A stretch of DNA of 17,256 nt from Acidobacteriota bacterium. Lineage in GTDB: Bacteria; Acidobacteriota; Vicinamibacteria; Vicinamibacterales; SCN-69-37. Position numbers and translations under genes: made by a program. The notes beneath the pieces are model-generated. The model was not told the DNA's origin. It did not search any database and was given only the letters and a program-made list of their open reading frames with translations. The first letter of the stretch is position 1. Every line of letters begins with the position of its first letter. The stretch spans positions 1-17,256 of the forward strand of contig JANLHE010000367.1 in NCBI GenBank assembly GCA_024653875.1, in the 5' to 3' direction. Positions 1 through 7,080 of the stretch are shown piece by piece.

Positions 1-2
1 AC

Positions 3-1610
3 GGCCAGGGAGAGCGGTTGGCGGTCACCGATCGGGAGGGACGCTTCAGGTTCGACGGGGTGCCAACAGGCCGCTACCTTGTGCGCGCAATCAAGGTGGA
101 CTGGGTGCCCGCCTATTACGGATCGCCGCGTCCAGGTCGTCCGCCGGGCGTGCGCGTGGCCATCGAACGCGGTGCGAAGGCCGAGATCGAGATCCCAATC
201 ACGCCCGGTTCCGTGATCGCCGGCCGGGTCGTCGACCCCCAGGGGAGGCCAATGGCGCGACAGTTCCCCTGGCTGCTCGAGTCTCGAATGGTCGGGGACC
301 GCCGGATGATCTCGCGCACACGCTTTCCCTATTCGATTGGATCGTTCGAGCGCTCCACCAACGATCTGGGCGAGTTCCGGTTGTTCGGCCTTCCGCCGGG
401 CACCTACTACCTGGCGCTGAGTCCGTCCATGCCGGCTGGCACACGTCTCACCACGGATGCCGAGGTGCGATGGGCCCTGCAGCCGCCAGGCGCGGATCGT
501 GACGGACCTCCGTCGGCTGGTCCGATCGCAGGCTACGCGCGCCTCTACTACCCCGGCACGCCTGATCCCGACGCAGCCGTCGCGATCACCGTCGGTCCGG
601 GACAGGTGCGAGAGGGCCTTGAGTTCCGGCTCGAGTACTCGCCGGTCGGACGCATTGAGGGTGTGGTGCACAGGGCAGATGGCGCACCTGCCACAGGTGT
701 CAGAGTGAATCTCGAAGCGCGCGAACCGCGGGTGAATCTTGAAGGCAGTGTGCGTACCGCGACCGTCGACGCGCAGGGCCGCTTCGTATTCAATTCAGTG
801 CCGGCCGACGACCATCGAGTCTCTGCATACGCTTCGTCCGGTCCTGCAGCGGTCCGTGACCTGTGGGCCCAGACGACCGTCGTGACCTCAGGCGCCGACG
901 TCACTGGTGTGATGCTCACGTTGGCGCCGGCCGCGCAATTGTCTGGACGGGTGTCATTCGCGGCGTCCACACGGACGCCACCCGCGGACCTGTCGGTGGT
1001 GCGCCTCACGGCGGTCGGCGTTCGCGCCATGGCGCAGGCCATGGCCGGCGGCGGCTCCTTCACGTCGCGGTTCGACGGACAGGTTGCCGCGGACGGGACA
1101 TTTCAGATCAAGGGCCTGCCGCCCGATCGGTACCTCATCAATGCCTCGTGGCCTGGCATGCGCACCGATGCCGGCGGCTGGTGGTTGACAGGGGTTCGTG
1201 TCGGAGAACGGAACCTCGGTGACGAGCCGGTCCAGGTTGAGGCCAACGAGGCCGTCGACGACGTTGTGGTCGAGTTCCGCGATCGCATGGGCGCGATCGA
1301 GGGCGCGTTGTCCGATGCGGCCGGACGTCCCGCGCCCGGCTACGTCGTCATGGCCTTTCCGGTGGACCGCGCACACTGGACCACCTCGTCGCGGAGGATG
1401 GTGCCGGCGGTGCGCCCGGCCACCGACGGCCGATTCACGATCTCTGGCCTTCCCGGCGGCGACTATTACCTGGCGGTTGTCACCGAGGTGGATCCCGATG
1501 AGGCCGCCGACGGCCGATTCCTCGAGACACTGATTCCGATGGCGATTCGTGTAGTGGTCCCTGAGCGCGGCACCGTCCAGCAGGCGCTTCGCATCGGTGG
1601 TGGTGACTAG
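3..1610 (+). CDS. Secreted carboxypeptidase-regulatory-like repeat protein (5' partial)
   Basis: The reading frame is open to the left edge of the window, so this is the C-terminal part of a longer protein; the TTG at 18 need not be the true start. The visible 535 residues contain at least five copies of the motif G-x-F-x-f-x-g-l-P-x-G-x-Y-x-l (for example GRFRFDGVPTGRYLV and GEFRLFGLPPGTYYL), beginning near residues 8, 118, 254, 360 and 471 counted from codon 18. They alternate with strands such as GSVIAGRVVDPQGRP and GAIEGALSDAAGRPAPG. This is the pattern of carboxypeptidase-regulatory-like (CarboxypepD_reg/transthyretin-like) beta-sandwich modules, which are very abundant in exported Acidobacteriota proteins, often of unknown substrate. 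No enzyme domain is visible in this part. Function is probably adhesion or surface structure, or an accessory module of a larger enzyme; this is an inference. The gene ends 3 nt before a palindromic element. Confidence 0.8.
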   Translation, partial: GQGERLAVTDREGRFRFDGVPTGRYLVRAIKVDWVPAYYGSPRPGRPPGVRVAIERGAKAEIEIPITPGSVIAGRVVDPQGRPMARQFPWLLESRMVGDRRMISRTRFPYSIGSFERSTNDLGEFRLFGLPPGTYYLALSPSMPAGTRLTTDAEVRWALQPPGADRDGPPSAGPIAGYARLYYPGTPDPDAAVAITVGPGQVREGLEFRLEYSPVGRIEGVVHRADGAPATGVRVNLEAREPRVNLEGSVRTATVDAQGRFVFNSVPADDHRVSAYASSGPAAVRDLWAQTTVVTSGADVTGVMLTLAPAAQLSGRVSFAASTRTPPADLSVVRLTAVGVRAMAQAMAGGGSFTSRFDGQVAADGTFQIKGLPPDRYLINASWPGMRTDAGGWWLTGVRVGERNLGDEPVQVEANEAVDDVVVEFRDRMGAIEGALSDAAGRPAPGYVVMAFPVDRAHWTTSSRRMVPAVRPATDGRFTISGLPGGDYYLAVVTEVDPDEAADGRFLETLIPMAIRVVVPERGTVQQALRIGGGD

Positions 1611-1612
1611 GC

Positions 1613-1673
1613 AAGGAGGGCACGGGCTTTCAGCCCGTGCCGAGCGTCCCGGGCTGAAGCCCGGGACCTCCTT
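1613..1673. repeat. Nested palindrome: two hairpins inside an outer stem, REP-like / bidirectional terminator
   Basis: The sequence shows an outer inverted repeat, AAGGAGG (1613-1619) with CCTCCTT (1667-1673). It encloses two perfect 9-bp hairpins: GCACGGGCT / AGCCCGTGC (1620-1628 and 1632-1640, loop TTC) and GTCCCGGGC / GCCCGGGAC (1646-1654 and 1659-1667, loop TGAA). The result folds as a three-way junction on either strand. It sits between two convergent genes (stops at 1610 and 1692), so a role as a two-way transcription terminator is plausible, although no poly-U tail is present. The CGGGCTGAAGCCCG core resembles dispersed REP-like palindromes seen in several GC-rich environmental phyla; that it is dispersed in this genome is an inference. 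No transposase is nearby. Confidence 0.7.
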
Positions 1674-1691
1674 ACACTCCTGCCCGGTGCT

Positions 1692-2153
1692 TCAGATGAC
1701 CTTGCCCCACACAGCATCCCTCCGAACCGGGCCCCAGTGCCGCGAATCGGATGAATTGCGGCGATTGTCGCCCATCACAAAATACTGATCGGCCTCCACG
1801 ACAACCGGGCCCCACGAATCAGCCGACCGATTCCCTTCGGCGACGTACGGTTCGGCCAGCGCGGCGCCGTTCACATGAATGCGTCCGTCGATCGATTCGA
1901 TGCGGTCGCCCGGCAGCGCGACGATGCGTTTGAGGAAGTTCCTGGATTCGTCGTTGGGATAACGGAACGCGATGATGTCGCCCCGCTCGATGGTCTCGAA
2001 GCGCCGGCTGACGAAGGCCCTGTCGCCGTCGTTCAACGTGGGCGCCATGGCCTGCCCTTCGTTCTTGATCATCTGGGTGGTGCACCCGGCGGTCAGGGTG
2101 CAGGCAATGAAGAGAACGGCCAGAGTCCGTCCAGTCAGGACACCTGTGCTCAT
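1692..2153 (-). CDS. Signal peptidase I-like (S26) lipoprotein lacking the catalytic serine
   Basis: A 153-residue protein. I chose the ATG at 2153 because it begins a typical lipoprotein signal (MSTGVLTGRTLAVLFIA, lipobox LTAGC, Cys24) and lies 32 nt after the GH15 stop; the longer frame would overlap GH15. No good Shine-Dalgarno is visible. S26 signal peptidase boxes are easy to recognise: box B as G-Q-A-M-A-P-T-L (33-40), box C as RGDIIAFRYP (57-66), box D as KRIVALPGD (75-83) with the Lys general base K75, and box E as GDNRRNSSDSRHWGP (128-142). In family members the residue before the box B Met is the nucleophilic Ser; here it is Ala35 (codon GCC). K75 is intact. The protein is short, with one N-terminal membrane anchor at most. 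It may be a non-catalytic relative or use another nucleophile. A canonical LepB is presumably encoded elsewhere (inference). Confidence 0.8.
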   Translation of the reverse strand: MSTGVLTGRTLAVLFIACTLTAGCTTQMIKNEGQAMAPTLNDGDRAFVSRRFETIERGDIIAFRYPNDESRNFLKRIVALPGDRIESIDGRIHVNGAALAEPYVAEGNRSADSWGPVVVEADQYFVMGDNRRNSSDSRHWGPVRRDAVWGKVI

Positions 2154-2185
2154 GATGCGCGGAAGGGTAGCATGGGGCCGCTGCG

Positions 2186-3976
2186 TCAAAAGGCTTCGTC
2201 CCAGGGCACGGACAACCGGATCGCGCAACGGATGATCCCGACCATGCTGTAGGTCTGGACGAAGTTGCCCCATTGTTCACCCGTGCGGGGATCGAGATGT
2301 TCGGCCAGCAGGCCGTGGGGATTGCGACAGGCAAGCACGCGTTCGAAGAGCGCCCGCGCTTCGTCGCGCCGGCCGATGGCCGCAAGCGCGTCGATGTACC
2401 AGAAGGTGCAGACCAGAAACGCGTTCTCGGGCCGGCCGAAGTCGTCTTCCTCGACATAGCGATAGACGAATGACTCCTTCATCAGATCACGGCCGATCGC
2501 GGTGACGGTGCCGATGAACCTCGGGTCGTCGGCCCGCAGGAATCCAACGTCATTCAGCCGAAGCAGGCTCGCGTCCAGCGCGGATCCACCCATGGTCGAC
2601 ACGAAGCTCCCCAATGAGGGATTCCACGCGTTGTCGCAGATGAACGCATGGATGCGCGAGGCCTCGCGCTGCCAATAGTCCGCGCGATCGGCCAGACCCA
2701 GTCGAGCCGCGATACGCGCCAGCCGGTCGCACCCGGCCCAGCACATCACGCTCGAGAACGTGTGCACGTCCGCCGTGCCTCGCAGCTCCCAGAGCCCGGC
2801 ATCCGGCTGATCGTATACGGCCGCCGCGCGCGCGCCGAGCTTCTCAAGGAGCCGAAACAAGGACTCGTCGCCACCGCGCACCAACCGTCGATCGAAGAAC
2901 ACATGCGTGGCCGCGAGGATCGCCGCCCCATAGACATCGTGCTGCGTCTGTCGATGCGCCTGGTTGCCTACCCGGACAGGGCCCATGCCGCGATAGCCGG
3001 GCAGCGAGCTGATCTCCGTCTCCTCGAGCGCGGCGCGGCCGTTGATCCCGTAGACGGGTTGCAGCGCCCGGCCTTCATTGGCCGCCACGACATTGAGAAT
3101 GTACGCGAGGTACCGCTCCATCGTGAAGGTCGCGCCGAGCCGGTTCAGCGCGTCCACCACGAAGTACCCGTCCCGCAGCCAGCAGTAGCGATAGTCCCAG
3201 TTCCGGCGGCTCCCTGCGGCTTCGGGAATCGACGTGGTCATGGCCGCGACAATCGCGCCCGTGTCCTCGAAGGCGTTCAGCTTGAGCGTGATGGCGGACC
3301 GAATCACGGCGTCCTGCCACTCAAAGGGGATACTCAGGTACCGCACCCATTCGCGCCAGTACGCCACCGTCTCCTCGAGAAAGTGGCGGCTCAGTTCCGC
3401 GACATTGGCGGGTACCGTTTCATCAGGCCCCAGGAGCAGGGTGACGGCATCGTTGAGATAGAAGACGCTTCCGTCGAGGATGGCCGTGATCGAAGCGTCC
3501 GTGGTGAGCCGCAGCGCCAGGTTCGCGCATTGGTACCGGATGTGGTTGCTGCCCGACGACACCGCCGCCGGCCGCGTCCCGTACTGCTCGGCGGGCCGGA
3601 GCGTGATGCGGATGCGCGGGCTGCCGGCGGTTCGTCTGATCTGGCGCACCAGCATCATCGGACTGAACAGACGCCCGTGCTGGTGAAAGCGCGGCATGAC
3701 ATCGGTGATTTCCACCGAGGCACCGTCGCGATCGAACAGGCGCGTCACCAACACGGGCGTGTTGACGATGTACTCCTGCTCGGACCGCACACAGTCCGAC
3801 AGCTCTATCGCGAAGTGGCCGGCGCCGGCGGCCCCCTCGTCCGGGAACTGCAGGAGGGAACAGAACACCGGATCGCCGTCAAATCCCGGCACGCACGCCC
3901 ACACGATGTCCCCGCTCGCATTGACGAGCGCACTCGTCGCGCCATTGCCGATGAGGGCGAGATTCAGCGATTGCAT
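2186..3976 (-). CDS. Glycoside hydrolase family 15 protein (glucoamylase/trehalase family)
   Basis: A 596-residue protein of typical length for bacterial GH15 enzymes, which hydrolyse terminal alpha-glucosidic bonds of maltodextrins or, in some members, trehalose with inversion. An N-terminal beta-rich domain (about 1-200) precedes an (alpha/alpha)6 barrel. Landmarks are WDYRYCWLRDG (260-270), GYRGMGPVRVGNQAHRQ (327-343), the general acid motif GLWELRG with E397, VMCWAGCDRL (410-419), ENAFLVCTFW (517-526), and LLAEHLDPRTGEQWGN (556-571) with the likely base E559. Both catalytic Glu residues are present. There is no signal peptide, so it acts in the cytoplasm. It starts 4 nt after otsB with an AGAGG ribosome site overlapping the otsB stop. 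The context favours trehalose or a storage glucan as substrate, but sequence alone does not separate trehalase from glucoamylase. Confidence 0.93.
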   Translation of the reverse strand: MQSLNLALIGNGATSALVNASGDIVWACVPGFDGDPVFCSLLQFPDEGAAGAGHFAIELSDCVRSEQEYIVNTPVLVTRLFDRDGASVEITDVMPRFHQHGRLFSPMMLVRQIRRTAGSPRIRITLRPAEQYGTRPAAVSSGSNHIRYQCANLALRLTTDASITAILDGSVFYLNDAVTLLLGPDETVPANVAELSRHFLEETVAYWREWVRYLSIPFEWQDAVIRSAITLKLNAFEDTGAIVAAMTTSIPEAAGSRRNWDYRYCWLRDGYFVVDALNRLGATFTMERYLAYILNVVAANEGRALQPVYGINGRAALEETEISSLPGYRGMGPVRVGNQAHRQTQHDVYGAAILAATHVFFDRRLVRGGDESLFRLLEKLGARAAAVYDQPDAGLWELRGTADVHTFSSVMCWAGCDRLARIAARLGLADRADYWQREASRIHAFICDNAWNPSLGSFVSTMGGSALDASLLRLNDVGFLRADDPRFIGTVTAIGRDLMKESFVYRYVEEDDFGRPENAFLVCTFWYIDALAAIGRRDEARALFERVLACRNPHGLLAEHLDPRTGEQWGNFVQTYSMVGIIRCAIRLSVPWDEAF

Positions 3977-3980
3977 GGCG

Positions 3981-4733
3981 TCACCTCTTCCGGGCGTGGG
4001 CGGTTCGTTGCGGGACTGGCGTGCCGGACGTCAGCCAGGCGAGCACGGCCGCCACGTCGGGCAGGCGCCATCTGGCTTTTGTGCGCCCCGGACCGACTTT
4101 GATCGCGTAGCCGCCGAGCTGGTTGACCATCGCGAACCCATACTCGTCGGTGACATCGTCGCCGATGAACAAAGGAGTCCGTCCGATGAACGGCGGTTCG
4201 AGCATGAAGGAGGCGATCGCGGCGCCCTTGTCCCGTCCGGCAGGCGCCAGCTCCACCACTCGCTTCCCGCGTTGCAGGCAGTACTGGTCACCCAGGGCCA
4301 CGCGCAGCAATCGCATCACGCGATGCGCGTAACTCGCCAGTCGCGGCGCACGGCGGTAATGCAGGGCAATGGACAGCGCCTTGTCCTCGACCAGCAGGCC
4401 CGGGTGTCGAGCGACGACGCCTGCCAGCACGCGCCTGGCGCCGTCGAGCGCCCGCACCGGCCCTGGATGTCGCGTCACCTGCCCGTGCGCGGTCCGGCGT
4501 TCGAGGCCGTGTTGCCCGGCCGCCGGGAGCTGGCGGAGGGGAAAGAGCCGGTCGATGCTGTCAAGCGATCGACCGGTGATGAGCGCCACCGCGCCACCCG
4601 ACGACCGATAGAGCGTCTCGACCAGTCCCGGCAGCGCCAGGTCGAGCCTGACCCGCGTCGGCGCGTCGGCGAAGTCCACGAGCGTCCCGTCGATGTCCAG
4701 GAAGTACGCGCACCCTGTGAGCGGCAGTTTCAT
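3981..4733 (-). CDS. otsB: Trehalose-6-phosphate phosphatase
   Basis: A 250-residue HAD-superfamily phosphatase, the usual length for OtsB, that dephosphorylates trehalose 6-phosphate to trehalose in the cytoplasm. Motif I is FLDIDGTLVDF (11-21), with nucleophile Asp13 and acid/base Asp15. Motif II is ALITGRSLDSID (50-61). GQHGLERR (73-80) is the conserved OtsB cap-side segment. Lys169 lies in RDKGAAI, and motif IV is IGDDVTDEYGF (190-200), with metal-binding Asp192 and Asp196. All key residues are present. Its ATG overlaps the otsA stop in an ATGA (4730-4733), so the two enzymes are translationally coupled, and the GH15 gene follows after 4 nt. Start choice is fixed by this overlap. Confidence 0.96.
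   Translation of the reverse strand: MKLPLTGCAYFLDIDGTLVDFADAPTRVRLDLALPGLVETLYRSSGGAVALITGRSLDSIDRLFPLRQLPAAGQHGLERRTAHGQVTRHPGPVRALDGARRVLAGVVARHPGLLVEDKALSIALHYRRAPRLASYAHRVMRLLRVALGDQYCLQRGKRVVELAPAGRDKGAAIASFMLEPPFIGRTPLFIGDDVTDEYGFAMVNQLGGYAIKVGPGRTKARWRLPDVAAVLAWLTSGTPVPQRTAHARKR
3984..3991 (-). promoter_or_regulatory. Ribosome binding site of the GH15 gene
   Basis: The minus strand reads GGAAGAGG, 7 nt before the GH15 ATG (3974-3976). It lies within the 3' end of otsB, just before the otsB TGA (3981-3983). This favours coupled translation of otsB and the hydrolase and supports the chosen start. Confidence 0.6.
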
Positions 4734-6988
4734 TGGAGGCCGTCGACCGGCGGCTGCGAACCGCGCGGGAAGTCACGGGTGACCAGCCGATCCAGGAGCC
4801 GGCTGCGCCTGCGCATGCCGGCCGCATCGATCAGCATGCGCCCGGCCCACCGGAAGACGTTGAACTCCCCGATCAGGCTTCGCATGAGGCGCATGCGCGC
4901 GCGCTGCTCCCGATCGGGCATCTCGAGGGCCGCCTGCAACGCCGCGGCACATTCGTCGGCATCATACGGATTCACGATGATCGCCTCTGGAAGCTCGCGC
5001 GCGGCACCCGTGAACTGGCTCAGCACGAGGACGCCGCGGTCGTCGTCGCGGGCGGCCACGAATTCCTTCGCCACCAGGTTCATCCCGTCATGGAGGCTGC
5101 TCACGACACACACCTCGGCAGCACGGTAGTACTCGTACACGGACACGGGTTCGTGATGGTCGCTCAGGAGGATGATGGGCGGATATCGGGCATGGCCAAA
5201 CCGGGCGTTCACCCGGTCGACAAGGGCGTGAACGCGCAGCTGATAGTGGTCATACTCTTCGATGCTGGCGCGCGTCGGCGCCGCGATCTGGATGAACGTG
5301 AACCGGCCCACCCATTGCGGCTGCAGCTCGAGCAGCCGCTCGACGGCCCGCAGGCGTTCTTCGATGCCTTTCGTGTAGTCGAACCGATCGACCCCGACGC
5401 CGACCGTGTGGTCCTCCGGAAGGCCGTGCCGCCGGCGGACATCCGCGCGGCACTGCGCGACGGATTTCTCGACCAGGTGCGCGGGAGGCGGCCATTCGAT
5501 GGAAATGGGGTACCGCTTGACCGAGGTCAGCGCGCTCCGGTACGACACGGTGAACGTTTCGCGATCCACGCGCGCCTCAAGCTGGCGATCGACGGTATCC
5601 ACGAAGTTGTTGCAGTGGAACTGCGTGTGGAATCCAAGGATGCTGCTCCCGAGCAGGCCGTCCAGGAGTTGCTCACGCCATGGGCAAATGGCAAACGCCT
5701 CGGGATTGGGCCAGGGAATGTGCCAGAAGGTGACGATTGTCGCGTTCGGGAGCGCGTCCCGGATCATGCGAGGCAGCAACGCGAAGTGATAGTCCTGCAC
5801 GAGCACGATCGGATCATTCGATTGTGATTCCTCGACGACCGCCCGCGCGAAGATCCGATTGACGTGCACGTACTGCTCCCAGTCGGCCGTCCGGAACGTC
5901 GGACGCACGTGCGCGATGTGGCAGAGGGGCCACAGGCCCTCGTTCGAGAAGCCGTAGTAGTGACCAGCCTCCTCCTCTTCCGTGAGCCACACGCGTCGAA
6001 GCTGATAACTTGGCGCATCCGGTGGCACACCGATGCGATTGTGTTGATCGACGACATCGCGATCGGCCGATCCGCTGCCATGCGCAATCCAGGTCCCGGA
6101 ACACGTGCGCATGATGGGCTCAAGCGCGGTCACGAGGCCGCTGGCCGGACGCCGGACCTCGATCCCGTCGCGGCCCCGCATGTGAATGTACGGTTCGCGG
6201 TTGGACACGACGATGACCTGCTGGCCCCTGAGCTCGTGAGTCAGGACGGTTCGCAGGGCCTCCGGTGACCAGGTCAGGTGGTCTTCATTCCTGGGCCGGC
6301 GCCCCGATTCGATGTCGCGAATCAGTTCGCGCAGGTCACTGGCGAGCGGCTGGAATTCCGGCGCCGCCCGCTGATTCACCGGGCGCAGCAGCCCTTCGCC
6401 CCGAAGCAGCGCGCGCATGCCCTGCACCCAGCCCCGCCAGCTCAGCTGCGCGATGATCACGGTCAGCAGCGAGACCGTCACGCCGAGTCCGACGAACAAG
6501 TAGAAGAGGTACAGCCGCGTCTCCTGGCTGCGGCGCGACACGAAACTCATGTCGTGCACCAGAATGAGGTTTCCGTCTGGCACCTCGAGCGACCCGAGCG
6601 GATGCACGGACACGAGCAGCGGACCCTGGGGACTTGTGACGATGTGCCCTTCAGGGTCCGACAGCGACTCAAGATCCGCACATCGCCCTGGCGAGGGCAA
6701 TGTGCCTGCGGCGATGGGTGTGGCCTCCGAGGACGGACAGTACGCCACGCCGTACACGCGTTCGTCCTGCGCGATTCCCATCAGGACCTGGCGGATGCCG
6801 GCGTGGTCGCCGGATCGGAACAGACTGCGAATAGGGTCCTGAACGGTGTTCGCGATCAGGCTGGCGCGGATCTCAAGGTCCCTCACGAACCAGCGGACCG
6901 TGAGATTGTCCACGAGTGGCAGCACCGCGTACGCGAAGGCCGCAAGGACGATGAGGAGCGGGATGATGAATCTTAGTGACAGACGCAT
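4730..6988 (-). CDS. otsA: Membrane-anchored sensor-trehalose-6-phosphate synthase fusion (GT20)
   Basis: A 752-residue protein against about 460-480 for ordinary OtsA. I chose the ATG at 6988; the longer frame would begin with a GTG inside the upstream gene. The N-terminal part has a membrane segment (about 6-26), an extracytoplasmic region (27-157) with two Cys (84, 103), and a second membrane segment (158-181). A HAMP/linker-like stretch follows to about 250. The GT20 domain (255-740) is complete: VVSNRE (260-265), GTWIAHG (298-304), YYGFSNEGLWPL (344-355), VQDYHFALLP (397-406), WHIPWPNPEAF (422-432), GFHT (452-455), VDRFDYTKGIEERL (533-546) and SLHDGMNLVAKEF (631-643). It should transfer glucose from a nucleotide sugar (UDP-glucose in most OtsA enzymes) to glucose 6-phosphate. 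The fused module suggests that synthesis is tied to the membrane and perhaps gated by an envelope signal (inference). Confidence 0.93.
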   Translation of the reverse strand: MRLSLRFIIPLLIVLAAFAYAVLPLVDNLTVRWFVRDLEIRASLIANTVQDPIRSLFRSGDHAGIRQVLMGIAQDERVYGVAYCPSSEATPIAAGTLPSPGRCADLESLSDPEGHIVTSPQGPLLVSVHPLGSLEVPDGNLILVHDMSFVSRRSQETRLYLFYLFVGLGVTVSLLTVIIAQLSWRGWVQGMRALLRGEGLLRPVNQRAAPEFQPLASDLRELIRDIESGRRPRNEDHLTWSPEALRTVLTHELRGQQVIVVSNREPYIHMRGRDGIEVRRPASGLVTALEPIMRTCSGTWIAHGSGSADRDVVDQHNRIGVPPDAPSYQLRRVWLTEEEEAGHYYGFSNEGLWPLCHIAHVRPTFRTADWEQYVHVNRIFARAVVEESQSNDPIVLVQDYHFALLPRMIRDALPNATIVTFWHIPWPNPEAFAICPWREQLLDGLLGSSILGFHTQFHCNNFVDTVDRQLEARVDRETFTVSYRSALTSVKRYPISIEWPPPAHLVEKSVAQCRADVRRRHGLPEDHTVGVGVDRFDYTKGIEERLRAVERLLELQPQWVGRFTFIQIAAPTRASIEEYDHYQLRVHALVDRVNARFGHARYPPIILLSDHHEPVSVYEYYRAAEVCVVSSLHDGMNLVAKEFVAARDDDRGVLVLSQFTGAARELPEAIIVNPYDADECAAALQAALEMPDREQRARMRLMRSLIGEFNVFRWAGRMLIDAAGMRRRSRLLDRLVTRDFPRGSQPPVDGLQ

Positions 6989-7080
6989 GCGATTCACGGG
7001 GCCGGCGATCCCGAAGGCCGACCCAGTCCTTGACCCTACCACAGATGGGCTGGCGCCACCTGCGGGATCACGTGCGACGC
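6989..7080 (-). other. Intergenic gap upstream of otsA with an imperfect palindrome
   Basis: The 92 nt between the redoxin stop and the otsA start are the only sizeable gap in this gene run. It holds an imperfect nested palindrome: GATCCCG (7007-7013) with CGGGATC (7063-7069), and inside it GCC plus CCCA (7017-7019, 7022-7025) facing TGGG plus GGC (7046-7049, 7052-7054). No run of T follows, so it is not a clear intrinsic terminator. No convincing promoter or Shine-Dalgarno is visible, and whether otsA has its own promoter is open. Confidence 0.35.

Noticed and set aside
1613..1673. tRNA or structured ncRNA at the cloverleaf-like palindrome
   Set aside because: It has no anticodon arm, T-loop or acceptor features and has only two inner hairpins. 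A REP-like or terminator element explains it better.
2154..2273. N-terminal extension of the signal-peptidase-like protein to 2273
   Set aside because: It would overlap the end of GH15 and hide the lipoprotein signal. The first 40 residues do not look like a protein start.
2648..4102. 484-codon open frame on the plus strand, antisense to GH15
   Set aside because: It is an Arg/His/Pro-rich product with no recognisable motif, lying opposite a complete GH15 gene. Long antisense frames are expected in GC-rich DNA.
3696..5129. 477-codon plus-strand frame across otsB and the end of otsA
   Set aside because: Both opposite-strand genes are complete with all catalytic motifs, and this product has no coherent fold features.
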